A DNA stretch of 64,000 bases, taken from contig CP154957.1 in the NCBI GenBank assembly GCA_039621445.1, positions 30,822,858 through 30,886,857 of the forward strand, given 5' to 3'. Position numbers and translations under genes: made by a program. The notes below the pieces were generated by a model. That model worked only from the letters and a program-made list of their open reading frames with translations, was not told where the DNA came from and did no database searches. Below are positions 29,306 to 46,325 of the stretch, in pieces. The stretch is from Euglena gracilis (taxonomy: Eukaryota > Euglenida > Euglenophyceae > Euglenales). Numbering within the stretch: the first letter of the stretch is position 1; every line of letters starts with the position of its first letter.

Positions 29306-32300
29306 TCACTTCTTGTGCTTGGTGAGCCGCTTGGCCAGGCTCTCCGAGGCGGCCGCCGGCTTGGCGCCGGGCTTGGCCAGCCCGCGGCGGACGGTGCTCC
29401 GGGCCGCCGCAGCCGGGGCGGTCCGTGGCGGTGGCGGCGCCGGGGCCTCCGCCTCCTCCTCCTCGGATTCCTCCCCCTCGGACTCCGCCGCCGCTGCCTC
29501 CGGCGCTGCCGCTGCTGAGGCCGCCGCCGCCTGCGACGCCGCTGCCTCCGCCGCCACCTTGGCCTTGGAGGCCTCGATGAGGTGCTTCATCGCCGGGTAC
29601 TTCTTGGGGTCGAGGAGGTGGTACGACTTGGGGCCCTTCAGGGCCTCCCCCGGGCCCGGGGGACGGATCAGGCCCGCCGCCTTCCACCGGGTGTCCTCCC
29701 CCTTGCCTTTCCCCTTGCCCTTCCCCTTGCCCTCCACCTTCTTCTCCTCCCCCTTCTTCTCCTTCCCCTTCTGGGTGGGCTCGGGCTTGCGGTACCCGGG
29801 GGTGATCTCCTCGATGGTGTCCTCCTCCTCTTCCTCTTCTCCCTGCGCCGCTGGTGGGGCTGCGGGGGCTTCGCTGGCGACCGGCGAGGAGGTGTCGCTG
29901 CTGCCACTGCTGGTGCTGCTGCTGCTGTCCTCCTCCACCTCCTCCGCCTCCGGGTGACGGCTGGGCTGGGCCCGGGGGCGGCGGCGGCACCAGGACGGGG
30001 CTGGGCCCCTCCTCGGGCTGGCTGGCGGGCGGGGTCAGCTCCGGGGTCTCCCGCCCCGGGGCACTCATCTCGACGTCGCTGCCCTCCTGCGGGCTGTCCG
30101 CGGCCTCGGTCTCCTCCCGTCGGGGTTTGGGCGCTGGGGGCCTGCTGGCCTTCTTCTCCGGCTCCTTCTTCCGGCGCTTCTTCTTCCGGTCCGCCCCACC
30201 CTTCTGGCGCTCCTCCAGCCTCTGCAGGCGGCGCTGCTCCTGCCGGACCTTGGTCTGCTGGCGCCGCTCCTCGGCCTCCTTGGCCCTTCGCGCCGCCTCC
30301 TCGGCGGCCAGGCGGAGCTTGTCCTGCAGGGCGGCGTTCTCCAGGGGGACCCAGAGGGCGTCGCCCCCTTCCAGGGCGGCCAGCAGGAGGGGCAGCATGG
30401 CGGAGGACACGGGGCGGGGCAGGGTCACCGTGTTGGCCACGGTCTGGGTGACGTCCTCCAGGCTGCTGGCCGAGTCCTCCACCACCACCAGCACCTCCGG
30501 GGGCTTGGCCGCCCAGGCCGCCACCCGGCCGGCCACCGCGGCGTCGGCGGTCTGGATGACCATGGCGTTGGCCGCCTCCATCCGCCGCACCACCCGCCGC
30601 CACAGCCACTCCACGCACAGCCAGTGCAGCCCCGCCCCGCAGCTGGACTCCACGTCCCACTCCACCTTCGGCAGCACCTACGAGGGGAGCCAGGCAGGCA
30701 GGCATAGACAGAGGAAGGCTTTTTTTGTGCACAAGGTGCGCGCAATTGCGCAAGTAAAACGAGAACCACCAAAAAAAAAACAATTCCACTGACCGTGGCA
30801 GTCATTGCAGCAGCAAGCAGTTTAATTGTGACACTCCCATGTATGCACATTGTGTGGGGGAGGGTGTACACCTTGCTTCGCTCCACGTCCCCCGGGCCGA
30901 ACACCACCACCAGCGTCCTCTTCTCGAACCTGCGGGCCACCCCCTGGCCCCCCTGCCGCAGCCACACGTCCACCGTCACCGACTCCCGCCCCGGTGCCAG
31001 CCGCCGCACCGCCGCCTCCACCGCGGCCACCGCCCCGGCACCACCGTAGATGGCGACCGGCACGACGCCGGCCAGGCGCTTGACCTGCTCGGACAGGAGG
31101 GGGCAGGATTCTGTTTCACTGGACACGTTTCCGAAGTGCGCTGTTACATTTGCGCAAGTGCGCGCATCAAATTTAAAAAAAAATGCACACAGTATTTGTC
31201 ACAAGCAGCCGCGTCGAGAGGGGAGAGTGAAATGCAATGAAACGAATTTTGTGTTTGGTGCGCGCAATTGCGCAAGTCAAACGGGAACATCAAAAGGAAA
31301 AATACACCAAGCAGAAACAGAACCCTGAGCCGGTACTGGGCGTGACCTCCACCACCACCAGGCCCACCGCGGCCCCCAGCGCCTCCGCCGGCACCGCGCC
31401 GGCGCTGGCCTTGTAGGCCAGGCACTTCACCGCCTGTACCGCCCCGTACGGCCGGGCCACCCCCACCTCCTGGAGGGCCCCGCCCTCCTTGGCCACCACC
31501 TCCGACTGCACCGCCGGCAGGGCGAAGGAGCCCCGCAGCTCCTCGTACTGCGCCTCCACCCAGAAGGCGGCCGTCAGCACCGCCGCCAGGGGGGGCTTCG
31601 GCTCCACCGGGCTCCACGTCCACGACCCCAGCCGGGTCACCTGCAGCGCCGCCACCGGGACGGTCCGCTTGAAGCGGCTGCGCTCCGCCCCGTTCGCCAC
31701 TGCAGGAGGAGCACGGGCGGGGTGGACACACCACGGACACACCACGTCACCCGTCAAATGCATCTGTGTGCATGCACCTATGCACCATATGCACCCTCAT
31801 AACCTTATCCCAGATGGATTGAACAACGGTGGCATACCGATCAGCCCGTGGATGTGGGGGTTGTCCTGCCGCCACGCGAAGGCCACCCACATCTCGTGGG
31901 TGGCCTCGGTCACCGCCTGCTCCAGCTGGGCCAGGCCGATCCCCGGGCTCTGCAGCGCCGCCGCCACCTGCGCCCTCGCCTCGGGGGTCAGCAGCCGCCG
32001 GAGGCTGCGCACGTGGGAGGACAGCAGCATGCGGCCCCTGGCCGCCAGCGCCGACTCGACGCTCAGCAGCCCCGCCACCGCCTCCGGGTTCTCCTCCACC
32101 AGCCGCTGCAGCGGCCCCCACATCTGGATGACCTGCCCCTGAGAACAAGTGAACACACTGTACACCCCCGACCGACAAGTTGCAATGTGCAATGCGTTCA
32201 CTTTTGATGCGCGCAATTGCGCAAATGAAACGAGAACAATCTCCATGTAATGCACTGGCTGACTGGCAGTGGGCGGACACCTGGGCGACCGACCGGTCCC

Positions 32301-33505
32301 AGCCGGCCTGCCGGTAGGCCGCCGCCAGCCGCACCGCCGGCACCGTGGAGATGTCCTTCCCCTTCACCAGGAGGTTGGCGAACTGGGGGATGGACAGCTC
32401 CTTCACCGACGACTGGATGGCCTGCGCATCCCCGCCGGCCGCCCGCGCAGGTGCACCGGGGTCAGGGGGTGCAGGATGGTGGCGAGGACGTACTTCCCCT
32501 GGCCACAGCCCTGCATTTGCACCGTTGTCTGTCACAGCTGGGAGGGGCTGCATAGGAGGGGGCGTCAAGAGAGGGGGCGTCACGGGAGGGGGGCGTCACG
32601 ACGGGGGGGCGTCACGAGAGGGGGCGTCAGAGGGGGGCGACACGAAGGGGGGCGTAACGAGAGGAGGCGTCACGAGAGGGGGCGTCACGAAAAACACACA
32701 AACAAATACAGGTCTGATCCCTTCGGCGGGTTCAACTTCTGGGACCGGCAGCCATCCGCCCAGCGCTTCAGCGCGGAGGTCATGTTCTGCCCCGACATCA
32801 GCACGTAGTGGTTCTCTTTGTGACGACAACGCAGGGAGGTGCGCGCAATTGCGCAAGTAAAACGAACTGTGTGTGTAAGTGCGCGCAATTGCGCAAGTCA
32901 AATGCATCACGTGTGCATGTGCGCGCAAATGCGCAAATCAGATGCTTTGTGTGCTTGTGCGCGCAATTGCGCAAATAAAATGGTACTCACAATGCAAAGC
33001 ACTTGCCAAAGCTGAGCCTCACATACCAAAAGAGTCTGCGCACACAAACTAATTTCACAGAAACCGTCACACCTCAAACACACATGTAAAACACAATCGC
33101 AGTGGGAGACACACCGGCCTTCTTCCAGACCGTCACCCTCACTGGCTCCAGCGGGGGGTTGAGCTGCAGCTGCCGGAGCTTGCGCTCCACTTCGTTGTTG
33201 TCGAGGGGGCGGGTCTGGCCCTCCGTCATCCCGTAGTCGACGTGGAGGGTGTCGAGGGGGAGTCGGGTGCCGGTCGCCAGCACCCATTGCTTGACCTCCT
33301 CCTTATACACCTCCGCAATGGGGAGCTTCCGGGCGGTACTTCGGGGGCGGATCCGCCCCGCCTTGGGGGCGGGCTTCGGCTCCTCCGCCGCTGCGGCCTC
33401 CGCCGGGGCCGGCTCGCCGCCAGCCTCCGCCGCCTCGGTCCCGGGCTCCGCCTGCCCGGGGATGACGGGTTCCCCCTCCGGGGGGACAGCAGCAGGGTCG
33501 GCCAT
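29306..33505 (-). CDS. element gene A: protein with ParB-like N-terminal region
   Basis: Seven exons on the minus strand: 33505-33115, 32815-32700, 32510-32281, 32138-31838, 31699-31347, 31084-30872 and 30677-29306. All borders are GT-AG and all phases fit; about 990 residues. After an acidic Ala/Pro lead, residues 85-160 read GQTRPLDNNEVERKLRQL, then NPPLEPVRVTVW and NHYVLMSGQNMTSALKRWA. This resembles the ParB/sulfiredoxin fold pattern (GQ-RP, P-x-V, Y-x-L-x-GQH-x-x-AL); I judge this by eye only. The middle is helical. The C-terminal exon has a Lys/Arg/Glu-rich coiled coil, Pro/Gly runs and a Ser/Glu-rich tail ending LAKRLTKHKK. One-base frame breaks occur near 32440 and 29945, both in G/C-rich runs. 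It lies downstream of gene B on the same strand, with about 540 bp between them. Confidence 0.7.
32565..32695. repeat. minisatellite, GAGGGGGCGTCAC-type units
   Basis: About nine imperfect 13-16 bp units in the second intron of element gene A. Confidence 0.8.
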
Positions 33506-34047
33506 GGTGTGGGACCTGGGGCAAGGCGCCGTTACAAGGGGGGGGGGAGATATCCAGTGACTGAAACACACACGCAACAACTGCATTCAACACAGTCAAA
33601 TACAGTCAAATCTACGGCAGGCAATCCGCCCAAATTGTGACAAAAATTCATCCGACTTAGGCATTTTCAGGCAAAAAATGGAAAAAGTGTGAGACAGTGC
33701 AACGGAACGCACAACAGGCATTATTCCGGTCCGTAGCAAGGGGGGGTATGGATATGCTACGTTTTTGTAATCTTTCACGGCCTATCTGTGTCACAAAACG
33801 CCCAACACAAACCGGGGCTGACACGTCACGCATTCAGGTCGCGTAACTGCTAACGCACGGGCGGTTTGCCGTTGGCGTCCGTAGGCCTGCTGTTTTGGAT
33901 ATCTAGAAGTCATATGGCGTGAAGTTTCTGAATGTTTTCTTTTGGTGAACATACACCCCGTCACGGCGCATCGAATGACCCATAAAATAAGGCGTGGTGT
34001 TGCTTGTATCAAAAGTTACTGTTTCGTCGCCTCATCGGCAAATTCGC

Positions 34048-37000
34048 TCAGTCGGACCCCTCGAAGGGGTCCGCCGGGACGTACGCGCGGGGCGCCCTCA
34101 GCGACACCACGTCCCGACTGCTGGTGGCTGCCCCGCGTCCCACGGGGTCCTCCGGCACCCTCCCGCCCGCCCGCGGAGGCGACTCGTCACCCGCTGGTGA
34201 CTCGAATCGTGACCTTCGAGTCGGTCGCTCAGACGGGGACTCCTCCGATGAGGACTCAGCAGCCCTGGCCGACAACAGACTCACGGTGCACCAAAAAATT
34301 AAGAATTATTACTTTTGATGCGCGCAATTGCGCGCATCAAAAGTAATAATTCTTCTGTGAAGGGGGGTCCATGCTGTGATCTTTGAAAACTGTAACATTG
34401 TGAAACTTACTTGCTTACTTACTGTCAAATTTTCAGCACCCTTCCCTCTGCTCCCAGAACGCGTACGCTTTATCAAGCGCAAGCACAAATCTGAAGAACT
34501 GGGTATACCCCCCTGACAAATAAGACGGTATCTTTCACCCGGGATAGCACCAATTTCTTAACGGATGCTGTACACCAACGGGGCCTACTGCACGTCTCAC
34601 ATAACAGCGCATCAAAAGTGTGGTACACTTTTGATGCGCGCAATTGCGCAAATAAAAATGTATAAACTGTTTCCCAAGGCAGAGCCGTATCTACAGCCTC
34701 TCCGTATGTGTGCACACGTTTTGTACGTTTGATGCGCGCAATTGCGCAAATGATAATTCACATATCACAGTTTCTCTGCTCTGAACGTTAGTATAACCGC
34801 AGTAATGCTGAACACCCCCTCTAAAACGTGCTGACCAACCGGGAGTCTGGATGCTGGCTGCCCAGGAGCTCTCTCCTGGCGTGGACGACGGCGACCCAGC
34901 ACGCTGTCCCAGTGGACGTGGCACAGGTCCACCTCCGCCTGCGACCGCCGGCTGCGGCCAGCCTGCGCGTCGAAGCACAGCTGGTCCAGCTCAGTAGCGG
35001 CGTCAGCAGAGGGCACCTGGTCCTTCAGGAGCGTCCGCAGCGCGTACTGCAGCACGTCCTTCAGGGCCGTCTCACCCTTCGGCCCCGTCCGGCGCCAGCA
35101 GGGACGGCGGGCCCACCCAGCCGTCCGGCCACCGCGGAACCACGGACTGGTCCTCGGACTCCTCCCCCTCGTCCGCGTCCAGCTCCTCCGGCTGCCGCCG
35201 TCGCTCTCGGCGCAGCCCCCGCACCGAGGCGTACGTCACCATCTGGTGGACCAGGCGGTCCGGGGCGTCCAGCGGGGGCCGCAGCTCGCTGCCGTCCAGC
35301 AGGTAGTCCAGGTTGCGGAGGCAGTCCGCCAGCCACCGCCGGTCCACCCCCCCCCCAGCTCCCTGGCCCCGTGGTGCCCCTGCCGCACCAGGAGGTAGAG
35401 GTCCATCACGTCCTCCACCTCCACCGCCTCCGGGTGCTGCTGCATCGACCCGCCCAGCCTGCTGAGGGTCGCCTCGTTGACCTCCTCTGAGAAACAGCAG
35501 GCGGGCAGGTCCCCGTGCCACCGGTCCCACATCAGCAGCGCGCACGCCAGCGTCCGCACGTAGTCGGAGTGGCCCCGTGGGCGGTGCCCGGGTGTCGGCG
35601 CCTCCAGGTGCAGCAGCATCGTCAGGGCGTTGCACAGCACCTTCCGCGCCTGCCCGCCCGTCTGCGGCCGCCGCTCCTCCCAGTGACACTCCCGCACCTG
35701 CCACCCCAGCGCGAAGCAGGCCGGCGCCCACACCAGCAGCAGGTCCTCCAGTGCCTGCGCCACCGCCAGGTCCCGCTCCAGCTTCTCCAGGGCCTCCACC
35801 GCCTGGGCCTCCTTCCGGCGGCAGTGCTCCAACGCCCGGATGCACTCCATCTGCCGGCTTCCGGCCTGCCACGCCCGCTCCATCTTGGCGCTGGCCGTGG
35901 CGTGCCGCACCTGCCGGGCGGTCTGCCGCTCCGCCTCCTCCTGCCGCCGCTGGGCCTGATGCGTCTTCTGCCGCCGCCGCTCCACCTCTGGCACCACGGT
36001 GTCCCGCCGCCGCCGCAGGGTCCGGATCAGCCGTCGCAGGCGGGCGCGGTGGTCCGCCGGCACCAGCAGCATGGCGCCGACCCACATCTCCAGCGCCCGC
36101 ACCTTCGGCTTGGTCGACCACTGCTCGCCCGGCGCCATGGTGCCCCGCTGCAGGAACAGGAACAGCGGCAGCAGGCGGCGGTACAGCACGTACAGCACCT
36201 GCTTGTACGCGTGCCACACGCCGTACAGCGGGGGCAGGTGCCGCAGCGCCTCGCCCGCGTCCCACCGCTGGCACTCCCGCCCGTAGACCACCTTCAGCTG
36301 GCGGTACCACAGGTTGATGTCCACCAGCAGGGGCAGCGGCGCCCTCACGCGGCCCAGGACGTCGCCCTTCAGGAAGCGGAGGACCTTCAGCATCCCCACC
36401 TGGGAGGAGATGCGGTCGTCCGTCAGCATGAAGGGGCGCCACACCGGGACGCGGGCGTTCTCTCAGCCGCATCAGAGCCGCCGCCTTGTGTGTAACACCA
36501 AGTGCATAGTAACACCCCTGCTACAAAACGGACCATAAGCAACTTTTGATGCGCGCATTTGCGCAAATGCGCGCATCAAAAGTTGCTTTGCAAATATTCA
36601 ACAGATGCAGAGAGTGACCCAGGACTGGAACTCACTTCAGTTCACATGGTGCGCGCAAATGCGCAAGTCAAATGGGACTGACAGCACAAAAGAGAAATCT
36701 GCGTACAGTACTGTGTGCCAGTTGCCTCACCTCACTGAATTTCAAACACTTCTTTCGTAACATTTACGCAATTGCGCGCACATTACGTAGCAATTCAACT
36801 TCGTTCAACTGAGACCCAGTCACAACCTCAACCCTCCAGGACATCGACACCAATGTACACAGGTTGTTCACACCCCTCGACCCATCCACCGACGCAGACC
36901 GTTTCAAAAAGAAGAAAAAAACAGACCCAGTTCCTCTGATGGTCGGGGCACGTCCAGCGGTACGCGCAGCTCGTGCGCCTCCAGCGGGCGTGCGCCGATC

Positions 37001-37752
37001 TCGGCCACCAGCTCCAGGAACGCCGGCAGGTCGCTGCGCACCAGCCGCGCGGACACCCGGTGGATGCGGCCCAGCAGCTGCTCCAGTGACGGGTACCCCG
37101 GGTACTCCGGGATGCCGCCCACCGCCGTCCGCATCATGGACATCACGCAGCAGTCGTGGGTGCGGATCACCATCCTCGGGTTCGACGTCATCGCCCGCTT
37201 CCAGAAGTTGTCGAACCAGAGGACGCAGCTCCGCCCCTCCGACTGCTGCCACAGGTCCTCCAGGCGCTCGCACGCCCGCTCCCGCCGCCACTGCCGGTTC
37301 CACACCGGCTCCCCCGGCAGGATCCCGCTCGGCCGCAGCAGTCGGCTGGCCGCTCGGTGCCGGGCCAGCGGCGCCTCGTGCTCCTCCGCCACCACCCGCT
37401 GCGCCGCGCGCGGGCAGGCGTGCTGTCGGAGCGCCCGGTACACCGCCCAGGCGTCCTTCAGCAGCAGCTCGATGCGGGGCCGCCGGGGCTCCCGGGCCAG
37501 CTCCTCCAGCAGCGCCGCGCCGCCCTCCGTCCGCAGCGGCACCCGGGTGTGCGCCACGTGCACCACCAGGGTCTGCAGCGGGTGGCCGCGCTGCACCACC
37601 GCCGCCACGAACTCCTCGTAGGTGGCGGCGTAGTGGGCCTTCACCAGCTGTCCCAGCAGCTTCCCCAACTCCGCGGCCTGGGCGGCCTCCTCGCTGTAGC
37701 CTTCGTAGCCACGGCGCCGGGAGTGGGTGCTGCTTGCCTGGGAGGACTCCAT
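34048..37752 (-). CDS. element gene B: transposase-like protein
   Basis: Exon 1 (37752-36927) starts at ATG. Exon 2 runs from 36461 to about 34840, joined in phase (...RPSEELENARVPVWRPF). A Ser/Arg-rich tail exon is likely at 34284-34048. Candidate acidic residues sit in RSCVLWFDNFWKRAM, FMLTDDRISSQ, FLKGDVLGR and LLVDINLWYRQLKVVYG. They are followed by LPPLYGVWHAYKQVLYVLYR and a long helical region with many Arg/Gln/Glu residues. The D-N-x and G-x-W-H spacing reminds me of large multicopy eukaryotic element proteins of the DUF6589 type; this is unproven. Two compensating frame breaks (35347-35356 poly-C, and near 35074) bracket a stretch that is clearly coding in the shifted frame (RRWLADCLRNLDYLLDG). 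Position within the inverted repeats makes it the best transposase candidate. Confidence 0.6.
34301..34354. repeat. 54-bp perfect palindrome
   Basis: Perfect, with no spacer, and centred on GCGCAATTGCGC. The arms contain ACTTTTGATGCGCGC. It lies in the last intron of gene B. Confidence 0.97.
34607..34639. repeat. 15-bp inverted repeat with 3-base loop
   Basis: GCGCATCAAAAGTGT and ACACTTTTGATGCGC separated by GGT. The same arm sequence occurs in the two long palindromes. Confidence 0.95.
36537..36588. repeat. 52-bp perfect palindrome
   Basis: Perfect, centred on TTTGCGCAAA, with arms containing AACTTTTGATGCGCGC. It lies in the first intron of gene B. Confidence 0.97.
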
Positions 37753-38942
37753 TCAGTCCCCTTCAGATCCAGCGGCCCACCACCTTTCACCAAAAACCCA
37801 CCATTCCGCCAACATAACACCGGTCACTCCCACCATTCAGAATGCATGCCTTGCACACACACCACTCACACACTACACATCCACACATCCTTATGAGTCA
37901 TTTTTTTTTCCCTTTGGGATACGTTTTGTGCGCGCAATTGCGCAAGTCAACAAGGACACACAGGATCACAACAATCCATAGCTGTACCCCGCCTGGTCAT
38001 CCGCCATGTAGGTTAGCTCCAGGCAGGGGAACAGCAATCAAACATCATCATATGGCCGTAACGACCGCACACTTCGCACACACTCCCAAATTGGTTGCCA
38101 GCATAGCATCTACATAGCCACACCAACTCCAGCAGTCGTACAAATCAAACCCCCTTTTCGCTCCACTAAGCAACTGATAACGTCCAAAGTGTTTCATTGG
38201 TCACACAACCCCCACTGGGCAGCCGCACAACAAAAAATTAATAAATTGTGCGCGCAATTGCGCAAGTAAAACGGTATCACCTTTCATCACTGACACATAT
38301 CTCGGGTGTCACAAACCCATTCTCAGCAACTCAATTCACAATCGGGAAGTAATCGTTTGATGCGCGCAATTGCGCAAGTGTGCAACGCGCCACAAGTAAA
38401 TTTCTGTTGTACACCAACTGGAAGGTTCTAATTCGGTGGGAGTTTCTTCGCACTCCTTTAATACAGGGGCTGTCATACCCCTCTTTCAACATAATCAATT
38501 GCTTCGTAATTCGCAAGTCCTGGCACCCAACTCACCCTCGCAATAATTCTTCAATCCATCCAGGGTGTCCAGTTTCATCGCCAGCCGAACAATTGATATG
38601 CAGAGGTCACATTTCGTCACCCAAAAGTCAAAACCTGTACGCCGCCGGATCTGGCCAGGTGCTTGCCGCGGGCAGCTGTGGGGTGGGAGTGGGTGTAGAC
38701 AGGTGCCGCGCGGGCGGCGGGAAAGAAAGCGGCTGCGGAGAGGGGGAGATACGAAATTTCGCGCGTCCGTCCGGTCGCGAAGTCCAGTTAGGACTTTGTA
38801 TTTGAAGGGGTTCGAATTGCCCAGCCCTAACGAGTTCCGTTCGCGATCACAAATGTTTTTTTTGGCGGGCAGGGTACAGGGTCCCGGGGGTTATAAAAAA
38901 AGTGGTAAATTTGCGCAATTGCGCAAATCAAATGAAAAAAAG

Positions 38943-38968
38943 CTTAAGTGCGAATTCGGCCGCCTAAG
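38943..38968 (-). repeat. right terminal inverted repeat of the 11.1-kb element
   Basis: Ends GGCCGCCTAAG and is followed by AGCAT, the same 5-mer that precedes the left end. Confidence 0.92.
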
Positions 38969-38973
38969 AGCAT

Positions 38974-39634
38974 GCCCAGAACAAATTTGCATAATTGGCA
39001 GTCTGGCCGGGGGTTTTTTTTTTGGCACCCGGTTCAACCCCCAGTTAGGATTAGATCCAGCCGGAAAACCTCGTAGGCTGTTTTTGAACAGCCTTCTTCC
39101 AGCCAGGTCATATTATCCCGCCAACAGCATTTAGACGAAGCACTGTTTGCTGACCGCTAAAATAGAATGCCCTCACTGACAACGGTCAAACCTGCCTTAA
39201 TGACCACCCCAGGGCATTTCATCCTCATACCCCCAGGGATATTTTTCTCCCCGGAAACTGTGCCCTACTTACCCCCACTACCCGCTGACCTTTCCTCGTA
39301 GGGACGTCTCCTGTCCTTGGATCTGCAGACCTGTCTCCTAATAAATGCATAAAATTTTTCGATATTATTTTTCGATATTATTTTTTGTTTTAAAAAAGCA
39401 ATTTCCAGGGTTAAAATCCCGACTTTTATCAGGCCTCTGGTTTCAAATTTGTGGAAAAAAATCCTTTTCCAGATTTTTTTAGCTCCTGGGGTCAACTTTG
39501 TCAACTTTTTTCTCTTTTTTTTGACCCCGACCTGCCCAGGAATCTGTTTCCAACCTCTGTGCTGGCTGATTTGTCTGGAGACAGTTTCACAGGGGGGGGG
39601 TGGATAGGTACAGCTGCTGATGGGGGGTCGACAG
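38974..39634. other. no recognisable feature
   Basis: AT-rich between 39330 and 39520. Upstream exons of the methyltransferase may lie here but were not identified. Confidence 0.4.

Positions 39635-46325
<6,691 letters not shown>

Larger units (their letters stand above)
27918..38926. repeat. array of GCGCAATTGCGC-type palindromes in the 11.1-kb element
   Basis: About 22 copies, consensus (G)TGCGCGCAATTGCGCAA followed by (A/G)T(A/C)AAACG. Approximate starts: 27918, 28568, 29071, 29191, 30737, 31151, 31259, 32208, 32840, 32880, 32920, 32958, 34318, 34635, 34733, 36550, 36650, 36766, 37929, 38249, 38361 and 38910. Every copy is in an intron, a flank or an intergenic part of the element; none is in an exon. 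Both orientations occur. Outside the element only 3.2-6.6 kb and 52.2 kb carry similar motifs. Confidence 0.9.
27878..38968. mobile_element. 11.1-kb two-gene transposable element with TIRs and TSD
   Basis: The terminal inverted repeats are 26 bp (27878-27903 and 38943-38968) and differ at one position; both begin CTTAGGCGGCC reading inward. AGCAT directly abuts both ends (27873-27877 and 38969-38973), a 5-bp target duplication. Just inside each end is a TTTGCGCA..TGCGCAAAT palindr ome. Further in is a subterminal inverted block containing CCCCCGGGACCCTG and CCCTGCCCGCC (28099-28172 and 38863-38891). Two spliced minus-strand genes fill the interior, and a palindrome array occupies its non-coding DNA. 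The two coding regions carry a few frameshifts. No superfamily assignment: a 5-bp duplication fits Transib and some others, but these termini do not look like Transib. Confidence 0.9.

Noticed and set aside
28794-30677. 627-residue frame read as one protein to its own stop
   Set aside because: Coding character switches frame near 29945; beyond that the 627-residue frame runs through the 3' flank of the gene, including array palindromes. The last exon of gene A ends at 29306 instead.
34301-34354. Palindrome as a transcription terminator
   Set aside because: It lies in an intron of a eukaryotic gene, and its motif is spread through the whole element in both orientations.
35072-36472. 466-residue overlapping minus frame as a separate gene
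   Set aside because: Only its last part (35074-35345) is coding-like; it is the shifted continuation of gene B exon 2. The rest is a shadow frame rich in Gly/Ala/Arg.
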